From the NCBI GenBank assembly GCA_946478765.1, contig CAMLDH010000004.1, positions 1 to 33,912 of the forward strand: a stretch of DNA of 33,912 nucleotides. The letters run 5' to 3'. The position numbers and the translations under genes were made by a program. Below, in pieces: positions 17,459 to 26,145 of this stretch. This stretch comes from an uncultured Oxalobacteraceae bacterium (GTDB taxonomy: Bacteria > Pseudomonadota > Gammaproteobacteria > Burkholderiales > Burkholderiaceae). How positions within the stretch are numbered: the first letter of the stretch is position 1; each line of letters opens with the position of its first letter. Below the pieces are notes generated by a model, which saw nothing but the letters and a program-made list of their open reading frames with translations, searched no databases and was not told where the DNA came from.

Positions 17459-18556
17459 ATGAAAAAGGTCTGCATCTACGGAAGCTTTGACGCCCTTCCA
17501 CAATCGTATGCAGAATTGTTCGGCGATACCGGCAGCGCCTCCAATGTCTTTCTGACCCTGCCCTGGTTTCGCCATCTCGGCGCCACCGTCCTCGGAAAAA
17601 CCAGCAACCTGCGCATTTACGGCGTCGAATCTGACGATGAACATGTGCGGCCGCATTTGGCGTTACCGATGTGTTGCGACGCATCGGCCAAGCGGGTATT
17701 TGCGCCGCGCCGATTGACGTCCGCCGCCAACTACTACACATCACTGTTTGGGCCGATATTGGGTGCAAAAGATTCGTGCGCGTCAGACGAGTTGATGTTA
17801 CTCGCGCAAGCGATCGCAGCGGAACAGCCATGCTGGGACATGATAGATCTGCACCCGATGCATCCGGACGCAGCGGTCTTTGCCGATACTCTCATCGCCT
17901 TTCGCCAGGCGGGAATGGCCGCCCAGAGTTACTTTTGTTTCGGCAATTGGTATCTTCAGGTGAACGGTCGCTCATACCAGGAATATTTCGATGCCTTGCC
18001 TTCCAGACTGAAAAACACATTGGAGCGAAAACGGAAGCAGTTGGCAAACGCCGGTCGCCTGCATATCGAAATTTTTCAGGGGGACGATGATCTTGATCGC
18101 GCCATTGCCGCATACGAAAAAATCTACACATCCAGCTGGAAAGAGCCCGAACCTTACCCGGCTTTCATGCCGGGATTGATCCGCAGCTGTGCGCAACAAG
18201 GGTGGTTGCGCATGGGTGTAGCCCATGTAGATGGACAGCCCGCCGCTGCACAGGTCTGGATCGTCTATAACGGCGTCGCTTCGATTTACAAACTGGCGTA
18301 TGACGAACAATTCGCAAAATTATCGATAGGATCGATTTTGACCGCCCGCTTGATGCAACATGCAATCGATGTCGACCGCGTGCGAGAGGTGGATTACCTC
18401 ACCGGGGACGAGGCTTACAAACGAGAGTGGATGTCGCACCGGCGAGAACGCAGGGGTATTGTTGCGTTCAATTTGCGAAGCATGAATGGCGCCTTCGCAG
18501 CGTTAAAACATTTCGGTGGACGCGTACTGAAAAGTAAAATAAGTGACAGAATTTAA
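17459..18556 (+). CDS. FemAB/GNAT-like acyltransferase of EPS locus
   Basis: 365 residues from ATG 17459, 16 bp after the epimerase stop; the open frame begins further upstream but inside the epimerase gene. The C-terminal half (about 170-340) has the GNAT-fold pattern of the BioF2-like/FemAB group: LKNTLERKRKQL, then AAAQVWIVYNGVASIYKLAYDEQF and GSILTARLMQHAID. Such proteins transfer aminoacyl or acyl groups from tRNA or CoA donors. In EPS loci they often modify amino-sugars. No signal peptide is seen, so it is cytoplasmic. It is last in the tviB-tviC unit and is closed by a long hairpin starting 4 bp after its stop. Donor and acceptor are unknown. Confidence 0.65.
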   Translation: MKKVCIYGSFDALPQSYAELFGDTGSASNVFLTLPWFRHLGATVLGKTSNLRIYGVESDDEHVRPHLALPMCCDASAKRVFAPRRLTSAANYYTSLFGPILGAKDSCASDELMLLAQAIAAEQPCWDMIDLHPMHPDAAVFADTLIAFRQAGMAAQSYFCFGNWYLQVNGRSYQEYFDALPSRLKNTLERKRKQLANAGRLHIEIFQGDDDLDRAIAAYEKIYTSSWKEPEPYPAFMPGLIRSCAQQGWLRMGVAHVDGQPAAAQVWIVYNGVASIYKLAYDEQFAKLSIGSILTARLMQHAIDVDRVREVDYLTGDEAYKREWMSHRRERRGIVAFNLRSMNGAFAALKHFGGRVLKSKISDRI

Positions 18557-18559
18557 ATC

Positions 18560-18624
18560 CACAGAGTACGCAGATTTACACCGATTCTTCTCGAAATAAT
18601 CGGTGTAAATCTGCATACTCTGTG
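18560..18624. repeat. Hairpin with 27-bp stem between GNAT-like gene and prsT
   Basis: The arms at 18560-18586 and 18598-18624 are complementary at 26 of 27 positions around an 11-base loop. The single mismatch is C/A when read on the plus strand. The arm contains CAGATTTACACCGATT. No T-run follows; AATAAAAAG comes next. It probably ends the tviB-tviC-GNAT transcript or acts as an mRNA end barrier, but it could also be a dispersed repeat. Confidence 0.75.
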
Positions 18625-18711
18625 AATAAAAAGCATGTTTTACCGCAAGCCCCCGAAACACATAAAGAATCCAATCCATACAAATGACCCGAAGTGAAAA
18701 GGAATAGAAAT

Positions 18712-21492
18712 ATGCGAAGCATCAGAAACAAGCAAACCACCATTGCCATGATTTCTGGAGTCCTGGTCCTCGCGTGTGCTGCGGGCGCTTGCAGCAAAAC
18801 GCCAGACGCGCAAACGCTGGTGACTGAAGCGAAAGCGTACCAACAGAAAGGCGATCATAAAGCCGCCGTCATCCAACTCAAGAATGCGTTGCAAAAAAAT
18901 CCCGATGACATGGAAGCACGCTATCTGTTGGGCACCATCTACAATGAAACAGGTGATCCTCAATCCGCCGAGAAGGAAATTCGCAAGGCCGTGAGCCTCG
19001 GCATGAGCCGCGACAAGGCAGCGTCCAGCTTGGGCAAGGCCTTGCTGATGCAAGGACAATTCCAGAAAGTGCTGGATGAAACCACGCAGGTACCCGATGC
19101 AAAGAGCGATGCAGAAATATCGATTCTGCGCGGGAATGCTTATCTCGCACTCGGCAAGAATGCGGACGCCAAGGCGTCTTTCGAGTCGGCGCTCAACGAC
19201 AAGGCAAACGCGACGGCTGCCTTGATCGGACTGGCAAAGCATGCGCTAATAGAAAAGGACTTCGATACTGCCACGCGCTTGTCCGAGCAAGCCATCAATC
19301 AAAACCCCAAGAACGTGGAAGCATGGCTCTTCAAAGGAGATTTGCTACGCGCGCAAGGGAAGGTCGAACCGGCGCTTGCCGCCTATGATGAAACCTTGAA
19401 GCTCAAACCGGACAATACTTCCGCCCATATTGTCAAAGCCAATCTGGAAATTGGCGCAGGCAAGTTCAACGAAGCCAAACTGGATATCGATGCCGCCAAA
19501 AAAGTCACGCCTAACGGCTTGATTGTCCTCTACACCCAGGCACTGCTCGACTTCAGTCAAAAGAAAAATACGGCTGCGCTGGAATCGCTGCAGCAGGTTC
19601 TGCGAGTGGCGCCCGAGCACATGCCGAGTGTGCTGCTGGCCGGTGCCGTGCAGCTGGCACTCGGGTCCACGCAGCAGGCAGAGCAGCATCTGAAAAAATA
19701 CCTGGACAAAAATCCGGCAGATCTCCACGCGCGCAAACTGCTGGTTACCGCACTATTGAAAAGCGGCCAGACCCAACGCGCCATCGACGCGCTGGCGCCG
19801 GCGCTGAAAGACGCGCAACAGGACGCCCAACTGTTTGTTCTGGCAGGTGAGTCTCACATGCAGGCGAAGGAATTTTCAAAGGCAACGGAATATTTTGAAA
19901 AAGCCAGTACGCTGGCACCCCAAACAGCGATGATCCATACCGCGCTCGGCATGAGCAAACTCGGGCAAGGTGAAAGCGCACGTGCAATAGCCGAACTCGA
20001 AAAGGCAACCAGCCTGGATGCAAAATCCTCACAAGCGGGCATCTTGCTGGTCATGACCCATCTTCGCCTCAAGGCATACGACAAGGCGCTCGCAGCCGCG
20101 AAGGCGCTTGAGAAGGAACAACCCGACAATCCGCTGGTGCACAACCTGAAAGGCAGCGTCTACCTGGGCAAGGTAGACAACATCAATGCGCGCGCCAGCT
20201 TCGAGAAGGCCGTCTCACTCCAGCCGGGCTACTACTCTGCCGTGGCCAACCTTGCGCAACTCGATTTGCAGGAAAAGAAACCGGACGCTGCCAGGAAGCG
20301 CTTTGAAGCGTTGCTCGAAACCGACAAGAAAAATGCGCAGGCAATGATTGCATTAGCGAATCTCGCAACATTGAAAGGACAAAACGACGAGGCCAAAACC
20401 TGGCTGGAGCGCGCCAGCAAGGAAAACCCGGATGCAGTGCAACCGGCCAAATTGCTGATTGCCCACTATTTACGCATGGGCGACAAGCAAAACGCGATCA
20501 ATCTTGCGACCAAAGTGCAAAGCGCCAACCCCGGCAATCCCGAATTTCTTGAACTTCTGGCGCAAACGCAATCCGCCAATGGCGACAAGCAAGCTTCGCT
20601 CGATAACTACAACAAGCTTGCAGTGCTGATGCCCGATTCGGCGCCGGTCCAGTTCCGCATCGCATCGGCTTACGCAATCCTGCAAAACGATACAGCGGCA
20701 TCCGGCGCTCTTAAAAAGGCGCTGAGAATAGATCCGAATTATCTGGAAGCGTATGTCGCCTTGGCCGGCTTGGAGGCGAAAAAGGGAAATTATAAGGAAA
20801 TACTCTCTATTTCCCGGCAAGTCCAGAAGCAGCAGGTGAAATCACCGATCGGTCATGTGCTCGAAGGCGACGTATTAATAGCGCAAAAAAAGCCCGAGCT
20901 CGCGGTGAAAGCCTATGAACGGGCAATCGCCCTCAACCAGAATGGACAGTTAATCACGAAATTGCATGGCGCGCTCACGCAGAGTGGAAAAGGCAAGGAG
21001 GCGGATTCCCGGCTGGCCCAATGGATGAAGGAGCATCCTGCCGACACGCTCGGTCGCATGTACCTCGGGCAAATCAATCTCGCGAACCGGCAATACAAGG
21101 CGGCCATCGAGCAATTCCAGACCGTCCTGAAGGCCGAACCCAAAAATGCCGCTGCGCTGAACAACCTCGCCTTTGCCTACGATCAGGAAAAAGACCCGCG
21201 TGCGCTGGAACATGCAGAGAAAGCATATCAACTGGCTGCGGACAACCCTGCCATCATGGACACGCTTGGATGGATGCTGGTCGAGAAAGGTGACACAACG
21301 CGCGGCTTGCCGCTGCTGCAAAAAGCAAGCGCGCTGGTGCCGGCGGAAGGCGAGATTCGGTACCATCTTGTGCTCGGCTTGATCAAGTCAGGCGATAAAG
21401 TCAATGCACGCAAAGAACTGGAACAATTGCTGGCGACAGGAAAAGCCTTTCCGAAAATCGACGAGGCAAAAGCAATGATGAAACAGCTGTAA
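18712..21492 (+). CDS. prsT: PEP-CTERM system TPR-repeat protein, PrsT-like
   Basis: About 926 residues. ATG 18712 is chosen because AAAAGGA lies upstream at a proper distance; a GTG at 18694 is the alternative. An N-terminal hydrophobic segment (MISGVLVLACAAGACSK) is a signal peptide or possible lipoprotein signal, though the lipobox is not canonical. The rest is a continuous array of about 20 or more TPR units (for example GDHKAAVIQLKNALQKNPDD). Size and layout fit the PrsT family (TIGR02917-like), found beside EPS genes in bacteria with the XrtA exosortase/PEP-CTERM system. It probably acts as a periplasmic or outer-membrane scaffold in EPS export. No exosortase gene is in the window. A strong terminator follows. 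Confidence 0.85.
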   Translation: MRSIRNKQTTIAMISGVLVLACAAGACSKTPDAQTLVTEAKAYQQKGDHKAAVIQLKNALQKNPDDMEARYLLGTIYNETGDPQSAEKEIRKAVSLGMSRDKAASSLGKALLMQGQFQKVLDETTQVPDAKSDAEISILRGNAYLALGKNADAKASFESALNDKANATAALIGLAKHALIEKDFDTATRLSEQAINQNPKNVEAWLFKGDLLRAQGKVEPALAAYDETLKLKPDNTSAHIVKANLEIGAGKFNEAKLDIDAAKKVTPNGLIVLYTQALLDFSQKKNTAALESLQQVLRVAPEHMPSVLLAGAVQLALGSTQQAEQHLKKYLDKNPADLHARKLLVTALLKSGQTQRAIDALAPALKDAQQDAQLFVLAGESHMQAKEFSKATEYFEKASTLAPQTAMIHTALGMSKLGQGESARAIAELEKATSLDAKSSQAGILLVMTHLRLKAYDKALAAAKALEKEQPDNPLVHNLKGSVYLGKVDNINARASFEKAVSLQPGYYSAVANLAQLDLQEKKPDAARKRFEALLETDKKNAQAMIALANLATLKGQNDEAKTWLERASKENPDAVQPAKLLIAHYLRMGDKQNAINLATKVQSANPGNPEFLELLAQTQSANGDKQASLDNYNKLAVLMPDSAPVQFRIASAYAILQNDTAASGALKKALRIDPNYLEAYVALAGLEAKKGNYKEILSISRQVQKQQVKSPIGHVLEGDVLIAQKKPELAVKAYERAIALNQNGQLITKLHGALTQSGKGKEADSRLAQWMKEHPADTLGRMYLGQINLANRQYKAAIEQFQTVLKAEPKNAAALNNLAFAYDQEKDPRALEHAEKAYQLAADNPAIMDTLGWMLVEKGDTTRGLPLLQKASALVPAEGEIRYHLVLGLIKSGDKVNARKELEQLLATGKAFPKIDEAKAMMKQL

Positions 21493-21498
21493 ATTGAA

Positions 21499-21522
21499 GG
21501 CCTTTCCTTTGCAGGAAAGGCC
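21499..21522. terminator. Hairpin after prsT
   Basis: GGCCTTTCC (21499-21507) pairs with GGAAAGGCC (21514-21522) around a 6-base loop, 7 bp after the prsT stop. There is no T-run; the stronger terminator follows at 21538. Confidence 0.5.
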
Positions 21523-21537
21523 CATAAGAAGTCCATA

Positions 21538-21569
21538 AAAAAAGCCGACTGTTTCGAGTCGGCTTTTTT
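21538..21569. terminator. Bidirectional Rho-independent terminator, prsT / tRNA-Val
   Basis: AAAAAAGCCGACT (21538-21550) and AGTCGGCTTTTTT (21557-21569) form a perfect stem with loop GTTTCG. It has T-runs on both strands, so it can stop the plus-strand prsT transcript and the convergent tRNA transcript. Confidence 0.9.
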
Positions 21570-21590
21570 CATGATTTTATTATTGAATTC

Positions 21591-21665
21591 TGGTGGACAG
21601 TACTGGGATTGAACCAGTGACCCCCGCCGTGTGAAGGCGATGCTCTACCCCTGAGCTAACTGTCC
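21591..21665 (-). tRNA. tRNA-Val (anticodon CAC)
   Basis: A 75-nt cloverleaf on the minus strand. The acceptor stem GGACAGT pairs with ACTGTCC, followed by A and an encoded CCA. The D arm reads GCTCAGGGGTAGAGC, and the anticodon stem TCGCC/GGCGG encloses the loop TTCACAC with anticodon CAC (21631-21633). The T arm has GGTTCAATCCC. The anticodon reads GUG valine codons. A promoter lies directly upstream at the end of dnaQ. Confidence 0.95.
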
Positions 21666-21675
21666 GAAGCCGCGC

Positions 21676-21704
21676 ATTATCTCATAGATGGCGCAGTGAA
21701 TCAA
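21676..21704 (-). promoter_or_regulatory. Promoter of tRNA-Val overlapping dnaQ stop codon
   Basis: On the minus strand, TTGATT (21699-21704) and GATAAT (21676-21681) are separated by exactly 17 bp. The -10 ends 10 bp before the mature tRNA 5' end. The -35 box includes the dnaQ TGA (21701-21703). Confidence 0.65.
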
Positions 21705-22411
21705 TTCGCCGGCGCAGCGCGCCAAACGCAACTGCCTTTTGCTTCCTTGTCCAGACGGTCCAGCAAGGCTTCATGTTCCGCCAGTTCGTCGGCGGTCGCC
21801 GGCAGCAGCATAATCTCGGCCATCGGCAAAATCTCCCCTGCATCTCCTGTAACTGATACCGTCTCGGCGACTGCCAGATCGATCGTGAGGCTGTTCTGGC
21901 CGCGCGTCATCGCCAGATAGACTTCGGCCAGCAATTCCGCATCCAGCAACGCGCCGTGCAGTGCGCGGTGCGCGTTGGATATACCGTAGCGGTCGCACAA
22001 GGCGTCGAGCGAATTGCGCTTGCCTGGATGCATTTCCTTCGCTTGCACCAAGGTGTCGGTAATCCGGACGACATGCTCGGCAAAGCGCGGAATCTCCAAG
22101 CGGGCGAACTCGGCATCGAGAAACGCGACGTCAAACGGCGCATTGTGGATGATGACTTCAGCGTCGCTGATGTAGTCACGCAGTTCAGCGGCGATTTCCG
22201 CAAATTTGGGCTTGTCGCTCAAGAATTCGGTAGTCAAGCCATGCACCGCAAGCGCCCCCTCTTCCGAGTCGCGTCCCGGATTGATGTAGCTGTGAAAGTT
22301 GTTGCCGGTCAGGCGACGGTTAACCAGTTCGACGCAACCGACTTCAATGATGCGGTCGCCAGAGCGCGGGTTCAGGCCTGTGGTTTCGGTATCGAGGACG
22401 ATTTGTCGCAT
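21701..22411 (-). CDS. dnaQ: DNA polymerase III epsilon subunit (3'-5' proofreading exonuclease)
   Basis: A 236-residue DnaQ of ordinary length. The DEDDh exonuclease motifs are present: ExoI LDTETTGLNP with D7 and E9, ExoII HNAPFDVAFLD, and ExoIII HRALHGALLDAELLA with the catalytic His and Asp. Residues from about 180 on form the tail that tethers epsilon to the polymerase alpha subunit. It removes misincorporated bases in the replisome core. It lies downstream of rnhA on the same strand (55-bp gap). In E. coli rnhA and dnaQ are divergent instead, so the local order is kept while the orientation differs. Confidence 0.96.
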   Translation of the reverse strand: MRQIVLDTETTGLNPRSGDRIIEVGCVELVNRRLTGNNFHSYINPGRDSEEGALAVHGLTTEFLSDKPKFAEIAAELRDYISDAEVIIHNAPFDVAFLDAEFARLEIPRFAEHVVRITDTLVQAKEMHPGKRNSLDALCDRYGISNAHRALHGALLDAELLAEVYLAMTRGQNSLTIDLAVAETVSVTGDAGEILPMAEIMLLPATADELAEHEALLDRLDKEAKGSCVWRAAPAN

Positions 22412-22466
22412 GTTTGCTTGTCAATGACGTGAATGAAATGAGCGTGTCGTAGAAAGATATTGGGGA

Positions 22467-22901
22467 TCAACGCACCGTCCCGACGCCGCGATTGGCAAGC
22501 GCATCCGCGCGTTCATTGCCGGCATGGCCATTATGCCCTCGGACCCAGCGCCACTGGATCGTGTGCCGAGCTTGCGCCGCATCCAGCGCCTGCCACAAAT
22601 CGACATTCTTGACCGGCTCGCGCGCCGCGGTTTTCCAGCCACGCGCCTTCCAGCCATGAATCCATTCGCTGATCCCTTTTTGCACATACTGACTATCGGT
22701 GTGCACGATCACTTCGCACGGACGCGACAGCGCCGTCAACGCTTCAATCACGGCTTTCAATTCCATGCGATTGTTGGTGGTGTTGTTTTCGCCGCCGAAC
22801 AATTCTTTTTCGTTTTCGCCCGCCACCAGCAATGCGCCCCAGCCGCCTTTTCCAGGATTGCCTTTGCACGCGCCGTCGGTAAAGATTTCGATTTTATCCA
22901 T
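22467..22901 (-). CDS. rnhA: Ribonuclease HI
   Basis: A 144-residue RNase HI. All catalytic residues are in place: D9 in [13 protein letters not shown]47 in [14 protein letters not shown]69 in [12 protein letters not shown]123 in [10 protein letters not shown] and D133 in NERADALA. The basic handle region ([17 protein letters not shown]) is present, as in the E. coli enzyme. It cleaves the RNA strand of RNA-DNA hybrids (R-loops, primers) in the cytosol with Mg2+. It starts 16 bp after the methyltransferase stop and is followed by dnaQ, suggesting a methyltransferase-rnhA-dnaQ operon. Confidence 0.97.
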   Translation of the reverse strand: MDKIEIFTDGACKGNPGKGGWGALLVAGENEKELFGGENNTTNNRMELKAVIEALTALSRPCEVIVHTDSQYVQKGISEWIHGWKARGWKTAAREPVKNVDLWQALDAAQARHTIQWRWVRGHNGHAGNERADALANRGVGTVR

Positions 22902-22917
22902 GCTTATGTTCTCTGCT

Positions 22918-23694
22918 TCACTTTGTTTGTTTATGAATCTTGTTTGTCGCGGGAACGCCTTGCGGCGCCTTTGCTGTCTGTTTGCTCCATACCGGCCCGA
23001 TCAGACGCATGCCTTTGACGCGCTTGATGGCCTGCACAATATACACGGCGCCGAAATAAGGCCACCAGCGGCCGCCGGCTTTTTCCATAAAAGAAAAACG
23101 GTTCAGCCACTTGTCGGTCGCGCACGGCGGCGCATAACAGCCAAAGTGACCGCGATTGACTTCCATATTGAGCAGCTTCAACCAATCCTTCAAACGCGGC
23201 AGACTGATGAATTCACCATCCAGCGGCAAAAAATGGGCACCGGTCAGCCGTCCAGCAACCTGGCGCGCGCCCCACAAGCTGGCTGAATTGAAACCGCAAA
23301 TGATGACTTGCCCTTCCGGAATCAGTACCCGCTCTACTTCCCGCAACACTTGATGCGGTTCTGCAGCGAATTCCAGCACATGCGGCAACACCACCAAATC
23401 GAGGCTTTGCGATGCGAAAGGCAATTCGGCAAAATCGTGCACCGCCACTGGCACTGCATTACCGGATCCGGTACTGGACGGCAAGTGGGTATCTGACAGC
23501 CATTTATGCGGCATTCGGTTGGCTTGCAGCGCGTTGATTTGCGGCAAACCGATTTGTATCGCATTGAAGCCGAAAATATCCGCAGTCAATACATCCAGCC
23601 GCGCCTGTTCCCATGTGCGCACGTAATTCCCGGCGGGCGTGGCGAGCCAGGAACCGAGCGCTATAATGGATTTTTCGGGTGACGGATGTGTCAT
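22918..23694 (-). CDS. Class I SAM-dependent methyltransferase, YafS-like
   Basis: 258 residues from ATG 23694; a TTG at 23736 would add 14 residues but lies inside gloB. It has a Methyltransf_11-like pattern: an acidic [20 protein letters not shown] post-I/II region, then [19 protein letters not shown] (motif III). It lacks a clear GxGxG glycine motif I, which is often degenerate in this group. The position between gloB and rnhA matches E. coli yafS, supporting orthology. Its substrate is unknown. Its start codon shares the CATG tetranucleotide with the start of the divergent gloB. No good Shine-Dalgarno lies close upstream. Confidence 0.8.
   Translation of the reverse strand: MTHPSPEKSIIALGSWLATPAGNYVRTWEQARLDVLTADIFGFNAIQIGLPQINALQANRMPHKWLSDTHLPSSTGSGNAVPVAVHDFAELPFASQSLDLVVLPHVLEFAAEPHQVLREVERVLIPEGQVIICGFNSASLWGARQVAGRLTGAHFLPLDGEFISLPRLKDWLKLLNMEVNRGHFGCYAPPCATDKWLNRFSFMEKAGGRWWPYFGAVYIVQAIKRVKGMRLIGPVWSKQTAKAPQGVPATNKIHKQTK
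23662..23667 (+). promoter_or_regulatory. Candidate -10 box for gloB inside the methyltransferase gene
   Basis: A perfect TATAAT lies 25 bp before the gloB ATG, inside the 5' coding part of the opposite-strand methyltransferase. The -35 region (near 23640) is weak, so this is only a candidate. Confidence 0.4.
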
Positions 23695-24472
23695 GCGTGT
23701 ATTGAGTGTATTAACTGTTCCTGCGTTTAACGACAATTATTTGTGGTTGATTCATGATGGCGTCAACGCCGCTGTAATCGACCCGGGAGATGCAGCGCCG
23801 ATCCTGGCCGCCTTGGAAGCGCATCACTTATCCCTAGTGGCTATTTTACTGACTCATCACCATAGTGACCATGTCGGTGGTGTGCCAAACTTGATACGGC
23901 GCTTCAAGATCCCGGTTTTTGGCCCGCGCGATGAAACCATTGCCGGCATCACGCAGCCGATGACCGAGGGAGACAGTGCAACCATTCCCGAATTGGGATT
24001 AAGCTTGCGCGTGCTCAATGTGCCTGGCCACACAAGCGGGCATATTGCCTACTATGCTTCGGCGCAGCAATGGCTGTTTTGCGGCGACACCCTGTTTGCT
24101 GGCGGGTGCGGACGCTTGTTTGAAGGCACACCAGCCCAGATGACGGCATCGCTCGCGAAACTTGCCGCATTGCCGGACGCTACCGAAGTATATTGCGCGC
24201 ATGAATATACGTTGTCGAATTTACGCTTTGCGCAAGAAGTCGAACCACAAAATACCGCGTTGCTGGCCCGGATTCACGCCGAGCAAGCCAAGCGCGACCG
24301 CGGTCAGCCCACTGTTCCATCGACCATCGGTCTGGAAAAAACGACCAACCCGTTCTTGCGATACGGCGAGCCGGCTATCGTTCAACGCCTGAGGGCGGCC
24401 GACCGCCTGAAAGATACGGAACCAGCCACCGTTTTTGCTGCCTTGCGCGAGTGGAAGAACGCGTACAAATAG
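23693..24472 (+). CDS. gloB: Hydroxyacylglutathione hydrolase (glyoxalase II)
   Basis: 259 residues from ATG 23693; the upstream extension to 23639 is not needed for the fold. The metallo-beta-lactamase signature THHHSDH (T54-H60) binds the dinuclear metal centre. Further ligands are visible in [27 protein letters not shown] and the C-terminal [13 protein letters not shown]. The last region and KTTNPFLR are specific to glyoxalase II. It hydrolyses S-D-lactoylglutathione to D-lactate and glutathione in methylglyoxal detoxification. It is divergent from the YafS-like gene and followed by mltD, as in E. coli. Confidence 0.96.
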   Translation: MRVLSVLTVPAFNDNYLWLIHDGVNAAVIDPGDAAPILAALEAHHLSLVAILLTHHHSDHVGGVPNLIRRFKIPVFGPRDETIAGITQPMTEGDSATIPELGLSLRVLNVPGHTSGHIAYYASAQQWLFCGDTLFAGGCGRLFEGTPAQMTASLAKLAALPDATEVYCAHEYTLSNLRFAQEVEPQNTALLARIHAEQAKRDRGQPTVPSTIGLEKTTNPFLRYGEPAIVQRLRAADRLKDTEPATVFAALREWKNAYK

Positions 24473-24538
24473 AGGTACTTGGATGCAAATTAGATTGCAA
24501 AAAGCCATCCTCCTGGATATTACGTTTTGTAAATTGTC

Positions 24539-24568
24539 TTGACGCAGCAAAAGGGCATTACGTACACT
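24539..24568 (+). promoter_or_regulatory. Candidate promoter for mltD
   Basis: TTGACG (24539-24544) and TACACT (24563-24568) have an 18-bp spacer. The predicted start is near 24575, giving a leader of about 55 nt that contains a GC-rich CCGGC/GCCGG hairpin. Confidence 0.45.
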
Positions 24569-24630
24569 GCCAAATTACATTTGTTTTGAACCGGCTGGTC
24601 GTGGGCCGGTGACACGCCAAGCGAGGGCCC

Positions 24631-26145
24631 ATGCATCTACTGAAAAGAAAAATTCTTCCTTTCGCCGCGCTTCTGATCAGCGCCTCTCCTGCCACCCACG
24701 CCACCAACGACCTCGCCCTCCCGTTCTATACTTTGTCTCAGCGCGCCGCGCTGGATGCCGAATTTGATCCGAACGATCCTGCGCTGCAAATGCTGGGCAT
24801 GGAAGAGGTTGATGTCTGGGACCGAATCCGTAAAGGTTTTGCCATTCCCGATCTCGACAACCCGCTGGTCGTCAATCAGACCGCGTGGTATACCGCGCGC
24901 CCCGACTATATTCAACGCACCACCACGCGCGCGTCGCGTTACCTGTTCCATGTCGTGCAAGAGCTGGAAAAGCGCAACATGCCGACCGAACTGGCGTTGC
25001 TGCCGTTTATCGAATCCGCATTCAACCCGGAAGCCTACTCCAGCGCCAAAGCCGCCGGCATGTGGCAATTCATTCCATCGACCGGCCTCGATTTCAAGCT
25101 CAAGCAAAGCATGTTCAAGGATGACCGCCGCGATGTGCTGGCATCGACCGACGCCGCCCTGACCTACCTGCAAAAACTGTACGGCTTGTTTGGTGATTGG
25201 CAACTTGCGCTGGCTGCCTACAATTGGGGCGAAGGCTCGGTGCAGCGCGCCATCAACAAGAACAAGGCCGCCGGCTTGCCGACCGACTTTAACAGCCTGT
25301 CGCATTTGATGCCGCTCGAAACACGCAATTACGTGCCCAAGTTGCAGGCCGTCAAAAATATTATTGCAACACCGGCCCAATACAACATCACGCTGCCGAA
25401 AGTCGATAACCAGCCGTATTTCGTCACCATCGGCAAAACCCGGGATATCGACATCAAGGTGGCCGCGCAACTGGCGGAATTGTCGATCGACGAATTCAAG
25501 GCGCTCAACCCGCAATTCAATCGCCCTGTCATTACCGGCAACGCCAATACACAAATCCTGCTACCGCAAAGCAACGCCGACAAATTCAAAACGAATCTGG
25601 CAAAATGGGGGCGTGCGCTGTCGTCGTGGAGTGCTCATACCGTTACAACCGCGCGCGAACGGATCGAAACCATCGCATCGCGCTTCGGCACCACAGCGGA
25701 TGTGCTGCGCGAAGTCAATCACATTCCGCCGAAGATGCGCCTGAAAGAAGGCTCCACGATCCTGGTGCCGAAATCCGCGCAATCCGCTGAAAAAGACATC
25801 GCACTCGAACTCGTCGAAAACGCAACCATGGCGGTGGAACCGGATGTACCCGACACCCGGCGCATTTTTGTAAAAGTTGGCAAACGTGACAATCTCGCAT
25901 CAATCGCGCGACGCAACAAGGTGACCGTTATCCAGATAAAGGCGTGGAACAATCTGCGTCAGGACAGGGTCGCCGCCGGACAAAACTTGCAAATCCAGGT
26001 GCCGTACCGCGTGGCAACGACAAGAAAGGCGAGCAAACAGGCTGCACACTATCCGCATCGCGCAAAAGTCGTCGTAACACATGCTCCGCATCGCAGCAAA
26101 GCAGTCATCGCCACCAGCAAAAATACAAAAAAGCAGCGCAGCTAA
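24631..26145 (+). CDS. mltD: Membrane-bound lytic murein transglycosylase D with LysM repeats
   Basis: A 504-residue envelope enzyme. The N-terminal signal peptide (residues 1-24, ending ATHA) lacks a lipobox cysteine, unlike E. coli MltD. The SLT domain (about 95-240) has catalytic E128 in LPFIESAFNPEAYS, then AGMWQFIPSTG and AAYNWGEGSV. Three LysM-like segments follow: about 285-335 (degenerate), 345-395 and 418-466 (VKVGKRDNLASIARRNKVT). The tail is Lys/Arg/His-rich and probably disordered. It cleaves the MurNAc-GlcNAc bond of peptidoglycan with formation of 1,6-anhydroMurNAc. It is downstream of gloB in the same conserved neighbourhood as in E. coli. Confidence 0.94.
   Translation: MHLLKRKILPFAALLISASPATHATNDLALPFYTLSQRAALDAEFDPNDPALQMLGMEEVDVWDRIRKGFAIPDLDNPLVVNQTAWYTARPDYIQRTTTRASRYLFHVVQELEKRNMPTELALLPFIESAFNPEAYSSAKAAGMWQFIPSTGLDFKLKQSMFKDDRRDVLASTDAALTYLQKLYGLFGDWQLALAAYNWGEGSVQRAINKNKAAGLPTDFNSLSHLMPLETRNYVPKLQAVKNIIATPAQYNITLPKVDNQPYFVTIGKTRDIDIKVAAQLAELSIDEFKALNPQFNRPVITGNANTQILLPQSNADKFKTNLAKWGRALSSWSAHTVTTARERIETIASRFGTTADVLREVNHIPPKMRLKEGSTILVPKSAQSAEKDIALELVENATMAVEPDVPDTRRIFVKVGKRDNLASIARRNKVTVIQIKAWNNLRQDRVAAGQNLQIQVPYRVATTRKASKQAAHYPHRAKVVVTHAPHRSKAVIATSKNTKKQRS

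Noticed and set aside
24637..25554. 305-codon minus-strand ORF opposite mltD
   Set aside because: Shadow of mltD, which has clear catalytic motifs in the other frame.
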